Assembly: GCF_963678635.1 (NCBI RefSeq)
Contig: NC_087063.1
Coordinates: 70,641,617 to 70,705,616 of the forward strand
Source: Symsagittifera roscoffensis
Lineage: Eukaryota; Xenacoelomorpha; Acoela; Convolutidae
Direction: 5' to 3'
Length of the DNA stretch: 64,000 nucleotides
Shown here: piece by piece, positions 10,106 through 22,100 of the stretch
Position numbering within the stretch: position 1 is the first letter of the stretch
Layout: every line of letters begins with the position of its first letter
Translations under genes and position numbers: made by a program
Notes under the pieces: model-generated
Seen by the model: only the letters and a program-made list of their open reading frames with translations
Told to the model about the DNA's origin: nothing
Databases searched by the model: none

Positions 10106-13100
10106 GTAACAATCAGATTTATAATTGATACCACTATGTACCACCTGTGCATTTATTGATTGGTTGTTTAGGGAGATCTTGCAAGTGGTAGCAGTGTTGG
10201 GTCGACATCAGTTTCACGTTCAGCATATAACATGACTCCGGAAGATAGTCGCGAGGAACTGGAAGAAAAACTACGTGATGCTGCATTTGAAAGCGAGGAT
10301 AGCAAATCTTTTCTATCTGCAACGCAGGTTGATAAAGTTGATTTAATGGCATTTCTTAAATCCGAAAATTAACGAAACATGATAACGAACTTAAAAATTT
10401 TAGATTTGTAATGGAGGTTTTGGAATCTATCATTACTAGGAGATTTTTGGGCTGCATGTGCATTTTAGGAAAAAACAAGTTAATTAAAATCTAACTTAAG
10501 CTTGGCTTTAAAGTTTCTGAGTCAACATAGTGCGCGAGATTTTTTTGAATTGAGTAATTTAGCAATTAAGCCTCCTTTCCTCAATGGTACCTGGCGATGA
10601 ATCAACAAGCGGAGCGTTTTTGCGGAGCGAACGCCCTCAGCTTGTGCATAGCACTGATGGAGAGGGCAGATCGAAGTGATGACGTCTGCATAGCTGTCGT
10701 CCTTTTTTGGCTAATTTTGTCACCTACGTTGTAAATAACACGTGAGGACAGATCTAAGTGCGGATCGAAGTGATGACGTCTGCATAGCTGTCGTCCTTTT
10801 TTTGGCTAATTTTGTCAGCTAGTTTGTAAATAACACGTGAGGATGATGGGCTTGCTGCTCCTGTACAGGCAAAAATTAGAGGGCAAAGCTAGCATGTTCG
10901 ACATTAACGACTCGCTGCTCGAATTTCAGCCTTTTCGAGTTTTCATGCTGTTTGTTAGCTTCTTCGATGTTTCGTGGGCATGTCTTGGCCTGTGGGTTGA
11001 ACTTCACTTCAGAGTAGGTTTTACTGAACCGAGATTCCCATAGTCCATTGGCTTTAATATCTAATCTTGCTTCATCATCAGTGCTAGTAGAGTTGTAAGT
11101 AAAGTGGCCCATCTAGCGCTTGAATATGCGGCTCAATTTGGACATCGTAGCACACTTCATTAAATCAGCAAACCTCCTCGTATCTCAATATGTCTTATGG
11201 GAGTATATCTACCTTAGGGGCAATGTAAAGCATGATTAAGTAGTAGTAGTAGAACAGGATTTAGGGTTGTTATCCCATGGGTTTGCACCCAAAATGTAGT
11301 TTTAGTGTTAATGAGTTCTGAGTTTTCCATTTGGGTTACAGTTTCCACGTGGACACATTATTCGCCATGTGCAGCTGTCCATTTCTGAGTATGAGTATCT
11401 TTGGAAGAATTTCCAATAAATTTCCGCTTTGTCAGATTTCTGTACGTCGGTTAACTGTTTTGAGGTATGTCGAGTTATGACATTGAAAAGTGCTGGGCAT
11501 CTAATGAAGAAGTCTGAGTTGGTTTTCTTAAGGCGAGTTTTCGGTATTTGATATTCGTTTCTTTCATTTTGTCTCGTTGAGCTTTTGGTGTTTTCGGCAT
11601 ATTGGTTAATGTCAATTTCGTAGTTATTGCGAACTATAGAAATGAGAAGAAGGAGGTCGTGCATTTCAATGTAATGAGACAGCGTTAGCATTCCTAATTT
11701 TTGTAGTCTACACTTATATGGGATATGTGAGTTAAGCATCCATTTGGTCGCCGTTCGCCGAACCTTTTCAATTGCTCGGAGGTTTGATTTCGAGTAGTGC
11801 GTTACTGACGCGCCATAAACTACAATTGGGACTACATATCCCGTGTAGGCATTTAGCTTAGAAGTTATAGGACAGTTTTCAGAGAGGTTACGCTTTAGTG
11901 AGTAAAAAGCCGATAGCGACTTCTGACAACGCTTAGACGCATTTACATTCCATGAGAGAGTGGGTGTTACTAAAATTCCTAGATCCTTTTGTTCAGTTTC
12001 GATTTTTAGGATATTTCCATTAATTTGACCTTCCAGCTCGTTTTTGAAATTAACGAGAGTACATTTTCCGGTATTTAGACGCATTTGGTTTTTACTACAC
12101 CAATTTTCAATTGTCGTAGTGGCATAGTTCATTTCTGTTTGAGTTGTTGCTATAACTTTAAAGTCATCAGCATTTCCAAAAGAGTCAACTATATTCAAGT
12201 TATCTGGTAAGTCGTTTATATATAGTATGAAAAGTAATGGTCCCAATAGAGAACCTTGAGGGACACCACTTGTTACCTTGGGACACCACTTGTAACATAT
12301 CTTAGACTTTGCTTTGTTTATTCGCACATACTGTTTTCGAAGAAATAAGTAAGATGCTATTATTTGAATTGATTTTCCTCCAAAATCATAACACGTCAAT
12401 TTATGCATTAAAAGTTGATGCGGAACGCAGTCAAAAGCTTTTTCAAAATCTAGATAGAGCGCTGTTATATTTTTGGTCGTTTGGTCATCATAATTTAGGT
12501 ATACTTGATGTAAGTAAGCAAGGAGTTGGGTAATTGCTGATCGTTTTTTACGAAAACCATTTTGAGAGTTATGAAGATGATGTCGCACTCTTTCATAAAT
12601 GTAGTCAAATAAAATCTTTTTGAAAATTTTTGAGATGCAGCATAGTAAACTTATCGGTCTGTATCTTTTAATATCGCATTTGTTCCCATCTTTGAAGATT
12701 GGGACAAGTTCACTTAACTTCCACGTTTCTGGGAATATACCTTTATTCAAAAAAGTTTAAAAAATTAGGAGGACTGATTTTGATACTGTTTTCGCTAAGT
12801 TTGTGTAGACAAGATTTCCCAAATTATCTGGACCTGTTGCTTTGTTGATGTCTAGTTCGAGCATTATTTTCTCAATGCAGTCTTTATTCAGCTCGATGTG
12901 GTTGTATTTTGCTTTTTCAAAGATACTTAATTCGGTTATTTGTTCCGCTTTCGTAAGTACACTACAGAAGAATTGATTAAACGCATCACATTTTTCTTTG
13001 TCTGTCTCAAGTTCTTTGCCGTCAAGTTTCATTATCGAAGGTAGTCTAGGTGCTCTTCTTAACAGTAAAAAACTCATTGCATGTGCATTTTTGCGGGAGA

Positions 13101-16100
13101 TTACTTGCTTCTCATCCATATCTTAATGCAATTTCGTCTCTAAACTCTGCCTGTGTTGAACAGAAATTACGGCTACCTGCTCTTATATTAAGTCGTGCAT
13201 TTTAAGAGCGGGGTGTTTTCTCTTACGCGAACAATTGACCTGTAATCGGACAAAATGATCCAGTTTGTTATGAAACCTCAGTAACTTACAAGCCCTAGTC
13301 ATTTGGTCCAGTATTAAAGTGCATCCACTGGGAGCCCAGGTTTGGTTCGGGGCCCATTCGTATGTGATTGTTCATGTCTAGAAAATTTTCTAATTTTTTT
13401 AAAAATCCATGTAATTGAGTTCCCAGATGTCGTATAATTTCCGTCATAATGGTTATAATTTTGCATTGTATCTTCTTGGGATTGAGTTGTTTCGGTTTAT
13501 TATATATCTGGTTAGTTGCCTCCTCTTAGGTAGTGTAAAATATGTTTTCATGCGTTTTGTGCTTCGGAGGACAATTGAAAACATTTCATAGACCATTTTC
13601 AAGGACATCTACCCAAGTAGTGTATACCTAGTTAACGTTCGGTAAATTTTGTTTGAGTGTTATTTTAACGCTGGGCCTTAAGCTTATCACTTCCCCCTCT
13701 CAAAGTGAACAGCATCAGAGACATACGTTTGTTTATATAGTTTTTTCGACATTTTTTAGATTATTTTTTTTTCGACTAAGTGGTTTCCGTCTTGCTCTCT
13801 ATCGACTAGCTTGCAATGCTGTTTGTGAAATGTATTTGTGCAAGTGCTGCTGTGCTGTGCTTTGTCGCTCTGTAAAAACTAAATTGTTAAAATCTTTGGG
13901 TAAAAAATAATTGTGGTAAAAACATTTTATAGTCCATTTTTTGGGACATATACCCAAGTAGTGTATACCTAGTTACCGTTCGGTAAATTTTGTATAAGTG
14001 TTATTTTTGACGCTGTGCCTTATGTTTTTCACATTTTCCCCTCAAAGTGAACAGCATCAGGGACATACGTTTGTTTATATAGTTTTTTCGACATTTTTTA
14101 GATTATTTTTTTTCGACTAAGTGGTTTCCGTCTTGCTCTCTATCGACTAGCTTGCAATGCTATTTGTGAAATGTATTTGTGCAAGTGCTGCTGTGCTGGG
14201 CTTTGTCGCTCTGTAAAAACTAAATTGTTAAAATCTTTGGGTAAAAAATAATTGTGGGTAAAAACATTTTTGGGACATATACCCAAGTAGTGTATACCTA
14301 GTTACCGTTCGGTAAATTTTGTATAAGTGTTATTTTTGACGCTGTGCCTTATGTTTTTCACATTTTCCCCTCAAAGTGAACAGCATCAGGGACATACGTT
14401 TGTTTATATAGTTTTTTCGACATTTTTTAGATTATTTTTTTTCGACTAAGTGGTTTCCGTCTTGCTCTCTATCGACTAGCTTGCAATGCTATTTGTGAAA
14501 TGTATTTGTGCAAGTGCTGCTCTGCTGTGCTTTGTCGCTCTGTAAAAACTAAATTGTTAAAATCTTTGGGTAAAAAATAATTGTGGGTAAAAACATTTTT
14601 GGGACATATACCCAAGTAGTGTATACCTAGTTACCGTTCGGTAAATTTTGTATAAGTGTTATTTTTGACGCTGTGCCTTATGTTTTTCACATTTTCCCCT
14701 CAAAGTGAACAGCATCAGGGACATACGTTTGTTTATATAGTTTTTTCGACATTTTTTAGATTATTTTTTTTGACTAAGTGGCTTCCGTCTTGCTCTCTAT
14801 CGGCTAGCTTGCAATGCTATTTGTGAAATGTATTTGTGCAAGAGCTGATCTACTGTGCTTTGTCGCTCTGTAAAAACTAAATTGTTAAAATCTTTGGGTA
14901 AAAAATAATTGTGAGTAAAAACATTTTTTGGGACATATACCCAAGTAGTGTATACCTAGTTACTGTTCGGTAAATTTTGTTTAAGTGTTATTTTGACGCT
15001 GTGCCTTATGTTTTTCACATTTTTCCCTCAAAGTGAACAGCATCCCGGACATACGTTTGAATGTATAGTTTTTTCGACATTTTTTTAGAATAATTTTTTC
15101 GACTAAGTGGCTTCCGTCTTGCTCTCTATCGGCTAGCTTGCAATGCTATATGTGACATGTATCACAAGTGCTGCTCTGCTCTGCTGGGTTGATAATATTT
15201 GTCATGGTTGTTATTGGAGGGACTTCCTGTTTGGTTTTTACTTGAGCGGGCGCAGTTTTTTTATGGACAATTCTTTCCGACATATAAAACAAATTTAGGT
15301 TCCACAGCGGAGCATGCATCAATGACGTGTACTACAGCTTGCTACGCATATTTCTTCGGTGTTAACTGTCATTCAAACTTTGTGGTCTAACAAGTTATTT
15401 ACAAAAAAAAATCAGTTTATCGAAAAAGCTGACAAAAAACGGTTTGTCAGAAAAACCGTAATATATTTTCACGCTCATTTTTAAAATGTATTTTGTTGCT
15501 CTGGTTTTTGATTACCCTTCCCGTAAAATCAATCAAGCATCCAGGGAGTCTGGCATAGAGGTAAAACACCTGCTTGCGAGACAAGTGCTTGTGGTTTGAA
15601 TTAGTCCAGAATCGTTTTTTTTTAAACAAGAAATTTTCTACTCTTCGGACAATTATTTGTTTGTTTGTTGTGGTCGGCTTAGTTCACGTAGCTCGAACCC
15701 TTTTTGAAGGTTCTGCAGAATTTTTACTAAATCGAGGCTTATTTCTACTTCTTCTTATTGTACTTTTTAGAGCTGCGTGTTCTCGCTTGTGTTTGCGAAG
15801 TGCAGCTTCGCCTTTGTGTAGAAGGAAGTTAAAATCCACGGTGGAATAGAAAAATTGTTAAGGTCAATAAACACGTGATTGACCTCCAGTTCAAAAAACG
15901 GCTTTCATTTTTGTGAATTCCCAGCTTCAATGTGATATATTTTTTTCGAATTTCGATTATTATTTTTTGGTTTCACTGTTTCTTATACTCTGTTCCAATT
16001 TTCTTTTTGCTGTTTAGCAAAATTAAATTCAACAGTTTAAATCTTCAAAAAAGCCTAATTAAGAGTCCGTGAATATATTTCAGACTTTTTAAGAGTAATG

Positions 16101-19100
16101 AACGCAGTGAAGACTCTTATATAGGTGTTGCTGATTTTTTTAAGGAAAAAGTCTTATATTGATGCTCTTAGGTATATATGCACTTTTTGATTAAATAGAA
16201 ATTCATCAGCTGAAAGTGACGTAAATAGCATTCTTAAAATACGAACGTGCAAATGGCGCAAAAATTCGTGGAAAATTTCTAGTTTCGGAGTTCTAGCGGA
16301 ATGAAAACTTTACCTGTGGATCCGGTTTTCTCAAGTTGGGTTACTGTTATCAAAAAAGCGCAAATCTTGAATTGTTCTAGAGGTTCAAAGAGCTTAAAGG
16401 GCACCTATTCTTTTCTTTGAAGTTCAATAGTTGAGATTTTTATGTTTACTTGCGTTCATTGACTGTTTTCCAACTGCCTGTTTGCTATAGTTGAAGCTAT
16501 ATAAATAAAGTTTTTTTAAATGTTCCTCTAAGTCATTTTGCCGACTTTTTTTGTTATAGTTGAACACTTTTCTACGACCAAATTTAAATTCAACAGTTTA
16601 AAGCTCCGCTGAAAATGCTTATTTGAAATTCGGTATTTTAACAAATTCTTCATTTAGGCAGTGTTCGTGTTGATTTTTCTTTCATTTTCCAATCGTTGTG
16701 TAAACAATTTGAAAGCTATTGAAAATTCTGTTCATCAATTTCGGCTGAAAACTGTAGATTGTATTTTTTCTATGTAATGATTATTTTGAAGCCCTTTTGT
16801 TTAGCCTAATTGATAATTTTCTAGTCTACTAGCAGTTATTTTGAATTATAAGTTTTTGCTATTGAAGTCTTGGGATGGTCCAAAGTATAATCAATTTAGA
16901 CGTTAATTAAATTGAATTTCTTAAAGTTTTTCAATCAACTTTTTGCATTTTTCAATGAAGTTTCTTGTTTTATCTTGTTGAATTTGAGGCAACATATGAA
17001 ATTGTTGGCTGCCTAAGTATAAACGGTGGTGTTGGAGATGTGAACGAAAAGTTCTATCAAAAGCAGTCCGATTTACAACGAAATAATTTAATTTTTCTAG
17101 ATAACTTTTGGTAGACTTAGTGGTTTGTGCTGAAACTCGTTGTCGTGTTTTCCTCTTTTCGCTAAGTTGCAATAATCACAGAAACGATTATACGAATGGA
17201 ATAATGAATCAAAACGTTTTCAGGTCTCTCATGAATCTTTCATTCAAGTCTACTCGCTTTTGATTTATAGACAAAAGTTTTAATCGGCTCTTTTTATGCA
17301 TATCATGCTCGCTGTTGACTTATGGTCCACGCTCAAATCAAAAATATACGGCATTTCGGTAGCGAAATGATCAGTAGCAATACGATCTTGGATGGGAGCG
17401 ATTTTTTAAAAAAAAATTTTTGTTTTCATTTATATACCTTATTTCCTACTTTTTGTTCAAGGTTTATTTTGCAAGAAGATTGTTTTCATTATTTGCAAGT
17501 GTTTTGAAGCCCCACTCCGCCTCCGTGTAAATCAAAACTGACGTATAGTTTTGCATCCGAAGTGATGCGAAGCCTTGCGTTACTTCTGCCTGTGGGTTTT
17601 GGGCAAATTTTTACTCTGCAGTACGTAATTCGCGAGAGGTCGAAAATTACCGGGAAGGGAAGAATGGGCAGTTTTTGAATAAAAAAAGTGTTTTTCATTG
17701 TGGGGGGCTTAAAATTATCAGTGGGGTCCCGCAACTTTGGATCGATTCTGATTAGAAAAACTGGTCAAAATTGTTTAAAAAAATGGTAAAATGGTAAATT
17801 CGTGTCGATGAAGAAGTCGTCGATCTGTATTGGGGGTCCCGAGAAATAAGTAGGGTAGAGTATGGGTGATGAATTTTCAATTTTTTGTTAGGTCTGTATC
17901 ATTTATTGTTTAAAGTATTTTCAGGAATCGAACTCGACCACTGGGGAGAAGACAGATAAACGAGATGATATAGGTAAGCATTGAATAGTCTATTTAGCTA
18001 TAACCTTCATCTTATCAACCCATCCGAACTTATTTCTTTTTACATGCTTGTTCTATTGCTTGAAAATTCTATCGCTGCCTTTTCCATAAAAATTCAAGCT
18101 CAATTTTTGAATAGTTACATGTTATTTGACAAAGATAGCACAATATAAGTCCTAGTACATTCAATGGGTCTATTCTTTGAAAGAAGAAATTAAGCTGATA
18201 TTAACGATCTCTGACAAGTGTACCGAAAAATAGACTAGAATTAAGGTTATACTTAATCGCCACTGTTCTGTGCCCCCTGACACTTTGTTTGCTTCGCTAA
18301 TCGATGCCTCACTTTTGACCATGGAGCCCAGTTTAAATTGTGTGTTTGTGTTCGACTTCGTTAATTCAGTCTTGTGCTGTTTTCTGCGCCACTCTGCTAG
18401 ACTTGGTTGGTCTTCTCACTGGGACTTCAGAAGAGATGCAGGAGCAAGTGGACAGTACGTATCTGCATGGTGTGACGTATCTAGGATGTGGCTCAGTGGA
18501 TATGACTATGGGCTACAAGGGGGCCCTGGAGGTCATGTTGGATTTGAAGCGAGAGGCGATGAGTGCCGTTCCAGTGACACTCGTGGTTCCAACAAACTCG
18601 TCCGGAAATTTAAGGTAACATTTTAAATGGTGTTCAAAATATGTGTTCCGAACAAAAGATAAATTTAAGGACGAAGTTGAGATCTTCAGGCATCTGTTGA
18701 TTTGTTGCAGTTAAATTAAGTTGAAAAAACTGGAATATGAGTTTTTGGCGTTTGAAAAAGCTTCCAACGAAGTTCCGACTACTGAAAAGGTGGGAGGAAC
18801 TTTTGTCTGGCCCAATGATGCCACCGTCCCAATGGTGCCCCCAAAGTCGCTGCAAATGGCACCAATGCCCCTTCCCGTGTTTGGCAGCGCAGAAAGAAAC
18901 TTTTGTCTTCAGTTGTGTTTTTTTTTTTTTCTTTGTTTTCCTCGCAAAAATAGTCATTGAAATGGGTGGAATGATAAGTCTTGTTAAAGCTCTTTCAGTC
19001 GACATTCGAACTACATTTGAAAATGTTTTCTATGGCGAGAAAAATTGATTTGAAGTTTTTGATTTTTGTCTAATTTCGAGTAAAAGCGAGTGAGAAGGCT

Positions 19101-22100
19101 TACAATAAGCTATAATTCCCTTGCAATAAGAAAATGAATCTGACTAAGACCTGTTTTCTTCAAACGGTAAATATTCCGGTCGAAAGTTTTTTGGCCAATT
19201 ATTTGTCTGTTTATGTTTTTTTTGTCTTAGTTGCCACGTCTAAGAATCGCTATCTTTTTGCTGTAAAAATTTTTCTCTGTAGTTAATTCAAGTGTGTTAG
19301 CATTTAAAAATCCGGATGAATCGAAGTTTGTTTCCTACATGGTTGTAATTTTACCAACTCGATTTAAAAAAAGTTTCATCTATTTTCTTTTTTATCGGCT
19401 TAAGTTTTGGTTTAATTTATATCGAAGTAGCGGCCTCTTATTGCGTCGTTTGGGGATCGAAAAAAGTTTTGTGGGTGTGCGTGTGTTCTGAGGTGAAAAG
19501 GGACAAATTTTTTTTATTAGTTGAGAATTTTTTCAACATGGAAGGTTTCTGCTCAGGTATTTTCGGCTTTGTTACCGCTTGGTAATTATAAATTCAAGTT
19601 CAATCGACAATCCAGCGCGTCCGGCGTAGAGGTAAGCACAACTGATTGTTATGTAAGCACAACAAACACTTCTTGTTTTTTGCAAGAAGAAAACTTTCGG
19701 CTTATTCAGAGTTATTGTCGGTCTGCTTATTTTAGTCGGCTTAATTCCGCAGAAATGATTTTTTTTGGGAAAATTCGGTTTCTTTCTAGCTTCTCTCTTT
19801 GTAAAGTTTCTATTTATATAGGCAGTTTTTTTTCGGATATTTTGGGCTTTTAGTGCAATTTTTTTAATGACAACAACGATTTCAATTTTTTCTCGTTTCA
19901 TTTTAATCAAAGTCATTCATATTTATATCGCAAGTGGTGCGAAGCTCTGAGTTTTGCCTCTGTGCACAAGTTATGTCGTGAAAGTATAGGTTTACTACAG
20001 TTAAATTTGTTTTCGAGATAGTTTAAGCGCATTCATGGGAATTAACTTGAAAGAATTTGATTTCTTTCTATTTCTTTGGTGGAAAAATGTTGTCAATTGT
20101 AACGTAATTCTATCAAAGTTCTGTGCTTTAGTTCAGATCCTCATCCCGAAGAATAAGGGACGAAAGTTGAGCAAAAAAACTTGTTATTTTTTTGTGGTCG
20201 GAACATCTAGTGCCGCTTTCAAATCAACCGGCTATCTTTGTTTGTAAATTGATTGTAAGGGCTAACATGATTAATAGCTATGGTTGATATTGGTTCACTT
20301 TTGATTCTTAGGATGTTACATATTTTGCAGGTTGATTACACCTGGGACTGACGAAGTGAAGTTCTCAGTCTCCATTCGAAACATCGCCTGCTGCACACGT
20401 GGCACCACCCAGGAGATGCAAGACTGTCTGGGATTCGTGGTCAGTCAGCCCACTCGGAGGCCCCAAGGAACCATTTCAGCTACTGAAGAGGAGCAGTCAG
20501 TGCCGACCGAGTGTTATTTGTGCCACGTGGTACAGTTCGCAGCACTCGAAACAGTGAGTTGTAAAAAAATAAAGCTTGACTTTTTGGGAATCAGTTAGGC
20601 TCTTTTCCACTTTCCCCTACTTTTGAATTTCAATTTTGAAAAACTAATTTGAAATTATCATAATGTAATGAAAAATTGCGTGGTGAAAAAGCTAACGATT
20701 GTGAACTCATTTGTTCTTTATACCTTTCATCGTAACATCACGCATTCAAGAATAATTATATGTAAGACCATTGAAAAAATGGAAAGTTTGAAGTGTGTGT
20801 GTGTGTGTGTGCGGGGGGGGGGGGGGGGGGGTGGAAAAGAGCTATAATCTTTTGAACTAGCGCTCAGCTTAGTGTATTATTGCGAGCCTTCTTTTTTCTA
20901 ACCTAACTCGTAAATAAAGTGTTCATAAGATGTGTTAACTTATTTGGAAATTTCACTGTAGCATTGGAAATTGCATAGCATCTGTTCTCTACTTTATTTT
21001 TGGCTAGTGTTTAGTACCTAGCAAGGTTCCGTGGCTGAGCAGTTAGTGCGTTAGACTCATAATCTCTAGGACGCAGGGTCGAATCTCAGACGTAGGAGAA
21101 TTTTTGCTAATTCGAGGCTTATTTCTACTTCTTTACATTTGCGAAACAAAGTGTATTAGTACCAACTTTCTTTTTTTCCCAACCTAAGTCGCAAATAATG
21201 GTGCCTTGTATGGGGTACTTTTACAGCTTTTTGATAGCATGTGCTTTGACATTTGATTAGTAAAAAGTTAACACAGCTGATGTATTTTTAATTCATCAAA
21301 TGAACCGAAAAAAATTATTTGTTTCAAACAGCAGTACAATGATAAAAAGTTTGATTTGAAAAATTTTCGAACTCAAAGTATTGCGCAATTTTTTGCAATG
21401 CATGATTTATACATAATTTGGCTTAATGCTTTCCAATTTTTTTTAATGCAAAATTGTGTTTTTTTTTTGTATTTGGTGCTACTTTTGCTGCATCAAATTG
21501 GCCATTTATTAGCATATGTTGCTGCGTTATTTTTGGCTAGTTTTTTTGGCATTTGAAGCATCCGTGGCTGAGTCGATAGTGCGTGAGACTCAAATTTGCT
21601 AGGTCGCAGATTCGAATCCGACACTTTGATAGAGCTGCTTTTTGGTCCTGTTCTCGCAATTGTTTGCGAAGCGCAGCTTCGCATTTGTGTCTTATTGCTT
21701 TTAAAGAGCTACTTTATGTCGTGTTCTCGTTGGTGTTGCGAAGCGAAGCTTTGCCTCTGTGTAGAAAACATAAACTCTTAATGTAAATATGTAGGGGTTA
21801 ATACAGGCGTTGCTGCAGTTAAGAGATCTTTTAATTCAAATCATTTTGAGATTTGAAAGTAAAACGTTTTGAAGATTCAATAATGTTGGCAAAATGGCGC
21901 TAATTACTTAAGTAAGCGCTTTTGCAAAAACTTCGTGGGAGATAAGCACCGGACTTTTGATACACCTTAAGGCAAGTGGGTCTAAAGGCGCTTCCAAACC
22001 ACGTTGAATTGAGCATGCGTATAAGTTATTCGTATAAAGTCCCGATTTCTCTAATAAGCTCAAATCAAACTTGAAAATCTGCCAAAAAGACAATCAGTGG

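Larger units (their letters stand above)
11235..13210 (-). mobile_element. 5'-truncated LINE B (CR1-like), in intron 2
   Basis: A minus-strand LINE whose reverse transcriptase is nearly continuous. It begins inside the endonuclease-to-RT linker at about 13210, so the 5' part is missing, and ends with a TAC-type simple repeat at about 11240-11252, typical of LINE 3' tails. A hairpin-capable stretch precedes the tail. This is the least decayed of the three LINEs in the window, but it has frame breaks near 12755 and 13120. Confidence 0.88.

Noticed and set aside
13590-15190. CRISPR-like array
   Set aside because: The whole 329-bp unit is repeated with no short constant repeat and variable spacer, and the DNA is eukaryotic.
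18634-19005. Minus-strand gene of 123 codons in intron 4
   Set aside because: Lys-rich from poly-T on the other strand; overlapped by two other open frames; no recognisable motif.
21030-21105. Possible functional tRNA-Met (CAT)
   Set aside because: A- and B-box-like sequence and an anticodon-like arm are present, but the ends do not form a 7-bp acceptor stem and related heads recur in front of repeat tails, so it is a tRNA-derived repeat.
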